Assembly (NCBI GenBank): GCA_937127205.1
Contig: CAKZLS010000222.1
Location: 1 to 7,344, forward strand
Length of the DNA stretch: 7,344 bases
Reading direction: 5' to 3'
Source of the DNA: an uncultured Rhodospirillales bacterium
GTDB taxonomy: Bacteria > Pseudomonadota > Alphaproteobacteria > Rhodospirillales > Defluviicoccaceae
Part shown: piece after piece, positions 6,414-7,344 of the stretch
How positions within the stretch are numbered: the first letter of the stretch is position 1
How the letters are laid out: each line of letters opens with the position of its first letter
Notes under the pieces: generated by a model
What the model saw: only the letters and a program-made list of their open reading frames with translations
What the model was told of the DNA's origin: nothing
Databases searched by the model: none
Position numbers and translations under genes: made by a program

Positions 6414-6462
6414 CGTGGACGTGTTTTCATGAGCACCAACTCAGGGGCCGTGACTCTGCCCG
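6410..6462 (-). promoter_or_regulatory. gcrA-Nudix gap with GANTC site and six-codon upstream frame
   Basis: The 49-base gap holds one GACTC (6452-6456), a GANTC motif of the kind methylated by CcrM and read by GcrA. On the minus strand a mini-frame ATG AAA ACA CGT CCA CGA TGA runs from 6430 to 6410; its TGA overlaps the Nudix ATG as ATGA. This arrangement could let ribosomes finishing the mini-frame restart on the Nudix gene, whose own ribosome site is weak. Both patterns are visible; roles are inferred. Confidence 0.3.
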
Positions 6463-6825
6463 CTAGGCCGCCGACGTACGCCCGCGATCCTTGGAGACTT
6501 TTACATAGGCGATGGCGCAGTGCTTGGCGCAATAGGGCTTGCCCTCGAGCGAGTCGTCACCGCAAAAATGGAAGCCTTCTTCACCCGGATTGCCAATCGG
6601 CCAGCTGCACATGCCGGGCCTCAGCGCATCCAATTTGATCACCTCGGCGACCTCGGGTTCCGCCACGGTGGAGGGGCGGCGTTTGGGCAGCCCGATACGG
6701 TGAACCTTGCCGATGACGGCGTTTTTGGTAATGCCCAGCCGCCGGCCGATTTCGCTGGTGGAATGCTCTTCGTGCCAAAGGGCGATCAGCGCGGCAACGC
6801 GTTCGGGGGTCCAATCTGCACCCAT
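6463..6825 (-). CDS. gcrA: GcrA family cell-cycle transcriptional regulator
   Basis: GcrA binds sigma-70 RNA polymerase and activates promoters carrying CcrM-methylated GANTC sites, timing division-cycle genes in Alphaproteobacteria. The 120-residue protein shows the N-terminal helix-turn-helix: WTPERVAALIALWHEEHSTS (5-24), then EIGRRLGITKNAVIGKVHR (25-43) and the basic GLPKRR. The C-terminal sigma-interacting domain is recognised by CSWPIG (73-78), FHFCG (85-89) and YCAKHCAIAY (98-107), with four cysteines. The protein is shorter than Caulobacter GcrA (about 170 residues) because the linker between the two domains, about 50-70, is short. The ATG is supported by GGGAG (6838-6834) eight bases upstream. 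Upstream lie more than 470 bases without a GANTC, so direct GcrA autoregulation through methylation is not obvious. It is the first gene of a possible gcrA-Nudix-esterase unit. Confidence 0.96.
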   Translation of the reverse strand: MGADWTPERVAALIALWHEEHSTSEIGRRLGITKNAVIGKVHRIGLPKRRPSTVAEPEVAEVIKLDALRPGMCSWPIGNPGEEGFHFCGDDSLEGKPYCAKHCAIAYVKVSKDRGRTSAA

Positions 6826-6843
6826 GTTTTTTGCTCCCAGAAA

Positions 6844-6882
6844 ACAGAATTCCCGTTAAGTCGCGCCCGATCCCCATTCTGT
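6844..6882 (-). repeat. Inverted repeat in the gcrA leader (ACAGAAT / ATTCTGT)
   Basis: Perfect 7-base arms ACAGAAT at 6844-6850 and ATTCTGT at 6876-6882 flank a 25-base spacer. In a gcrA transcript they would form a stem ending six bases upstream of the GGGAG ribosome site, with a G-rich loop. It could be a leader RNA structure or a protein-binding site; the arms are AT-rich and the loop is long, so the RNA stem alone would be weak. Confidence 0.3.
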
Positions 6883-6900
6883 GGAAGACCCGGGCAAATT

Positions 6901-6928
6901 CTTGATTGCATCCAATGGCGCGATCAAG
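6901..6928 (+). repeat. 28-base imperfect palindrome upstream of gcrA
   Basis: The outer arms CTTGAT (6901-6906) and ATCAAG (6923-6928) are perfect. As plus-strand RNA the pairing continues inward through T-G, G-C, C-G, one A/C mismatch, T-G and C-G to a CAAT loop, giving a 12-position stem. The two T-G wobbles become A/C mismatches on the minus strand, so the plus-strand RNA would be the more stable. No T-run follows on either side, so this is not a standard terminator. An operator for a dimeric regulator is equally possible. Confidence 0.35.
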
Positions 6929-7344
6929 GTGAGCTATATTTGCGTGTTACTGCACCTGTGTCCACAACATATTGGGCTGGTACCCTTATTTTGTGGTGGA
7001 AAACACGGATTTTATCAATATGCATACGGAACGTAAAAACGGGAGCGTCGCAGAAAACCTTGGCCGGGGGAGCCATGTGCGCTTGGGGATAATTCGGTGT
7101 CACGGACGCCGTGCGCCGCGCCAATCGAGTATTGTTGGCGTGATAGAGGAACGTCTTCGGATGCATTGAGCCATGGGCAGCCGACAAGTTCTTAGTAGGA
7201 TACCAAACGCGGTGAACTTTCAGCGCGTGCCGGATGGCTCTACCGGCAAATTGACTGACGCGTTCGCGAGGTTGCTTTTCGCGACCGATGCGACGGCTCT
7301 AGATTCCTCGGTGTTGGTCTATTTGTGAGAAAGCCAACCCCGGC

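Larger units (their letters stand above)
6826..7344. other. 519-base region upstream of gcrA, no confident gene
   Basis: No frame here looks like a known protein. The longest frames (minus 7187-6924, 87 codons; plus 6972-7169, 65 codons; plus 7173-7328, 51 codons beginning MGSRQVLSRI) lack family resemblance and convincing ribosome sites. The middle part (about 6930-7030) is clearly more AT-rich than the genes and probably holds the gcrA promoter. Several inverted repeats occur: 6844-6882, 6901-6928, CCACAA/TTGTGG at 6962-6996, 7095-7111 and 7228-7248. A direct repeat TTCGCGA occurs at 7263-7269 and 7278-7284. The single GANTC is GATTC at 7302-7306. A small RNA is possible, but I cannot match any known RNA family. 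Confidence 0.5.

Noticed and set aside
5547..6638. Plus-strand open frame of 363 codons opposite the Nudix and gcrA genes
   Set aside because: Antisense to two well-supported genes and without recognisable motifs.
6958..7000. DnaA-box-like sequence (GTCCACAA / TTGTGG) suggesting an origin
   Set aside because: Neither copy matches the TTATCCACA consensus, and no cluster of boxes or origin-linked gene is present.
6924..7187. Minus-strand 87-codon frame upstream of gcrA
   Set aside because: It crosses the AT-rich presumed promoter region, has no clear ribosome site and resembles no family.
7173..7328. Plus-strand 51-codon frame MGSRQVLSRI... near the right edge
   Set aside because: Preceded directly by an in-frame stop, only a weak GAG upstream, no family resemblance.

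Overview
This window is chromosomal DNA from an alphaproteobacterium. The main evidence is an intact GcrA, the cell-cycle transcription regulator found almost only in Alphaproteobacteria. The high G+C coding sequence and the other gene families (DUF2062 membrane protein, DUF4743-type Nudix hydrolase, carboxylesterase) fit this. A Rhodospirillales-like host is a guess. I see no rRNA, tRNA, CRISPR array, transposase or phage gene.

Layout, left to right. Positions 144-1442 (minus) hold purB, adenylosuccinate lyase. It diverges from an Ntn-type amidase of the acid ceramidase/NAAA-like kind at about 1564-2604 (plus). The 3' end of that gene overlaps by 35 bases the 3' end of an MFS transporter at 2570-3778 (minus). 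A 370-base divergent intergenic region (3779-4148) follows. It carries a 20-base alternating purine-pyrimidine tract, a perfect TTGACA box and a perfect 7-base inverted repeat just ahead of the next gene. That gene, 4149-4769 (plus), encodes a DUF2062 inner-membrane protein with an unusual Arg/Lys-rich tail of pentapeptide repeats. Three minus-strand genes follow in the transcription order gcrA (6825-6463), Nudix hydrolase (6413-5562) and alpha/beta-hydrolase esterase (5473-4811). Their gaps are 49 and 88 bases and they could form one transcription unit. The last 519 bases (6826-7344) have no convincing gene but contain several inverted repeats ahead of gcrA.

How the genes relate. purB is housekeeping purine synthesis. 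GcrA works with sigma-70 at promoters carrying CcrM-methylated GANTC sites, so a CcrM gene is expected elsewhere in the genome (inference). The Nudix and esterase genes behind it look like small-molecule housekeeping or repair hydrolases, and I see no direct functional link to GcrA beyond position. The Ntn hydrolase and the MFS transporter converge tail to tail, so they are not an operon, and their substrates cannot be read from the sequence.

I found no clear previously undescribed multi-gene system. The points most worth a second look are the uncharacterised Ntn hydrolase, the repeat tail on the DUF2062 protein, the palindrome over its presumed promoter, and the long structured leader region of gcrA.
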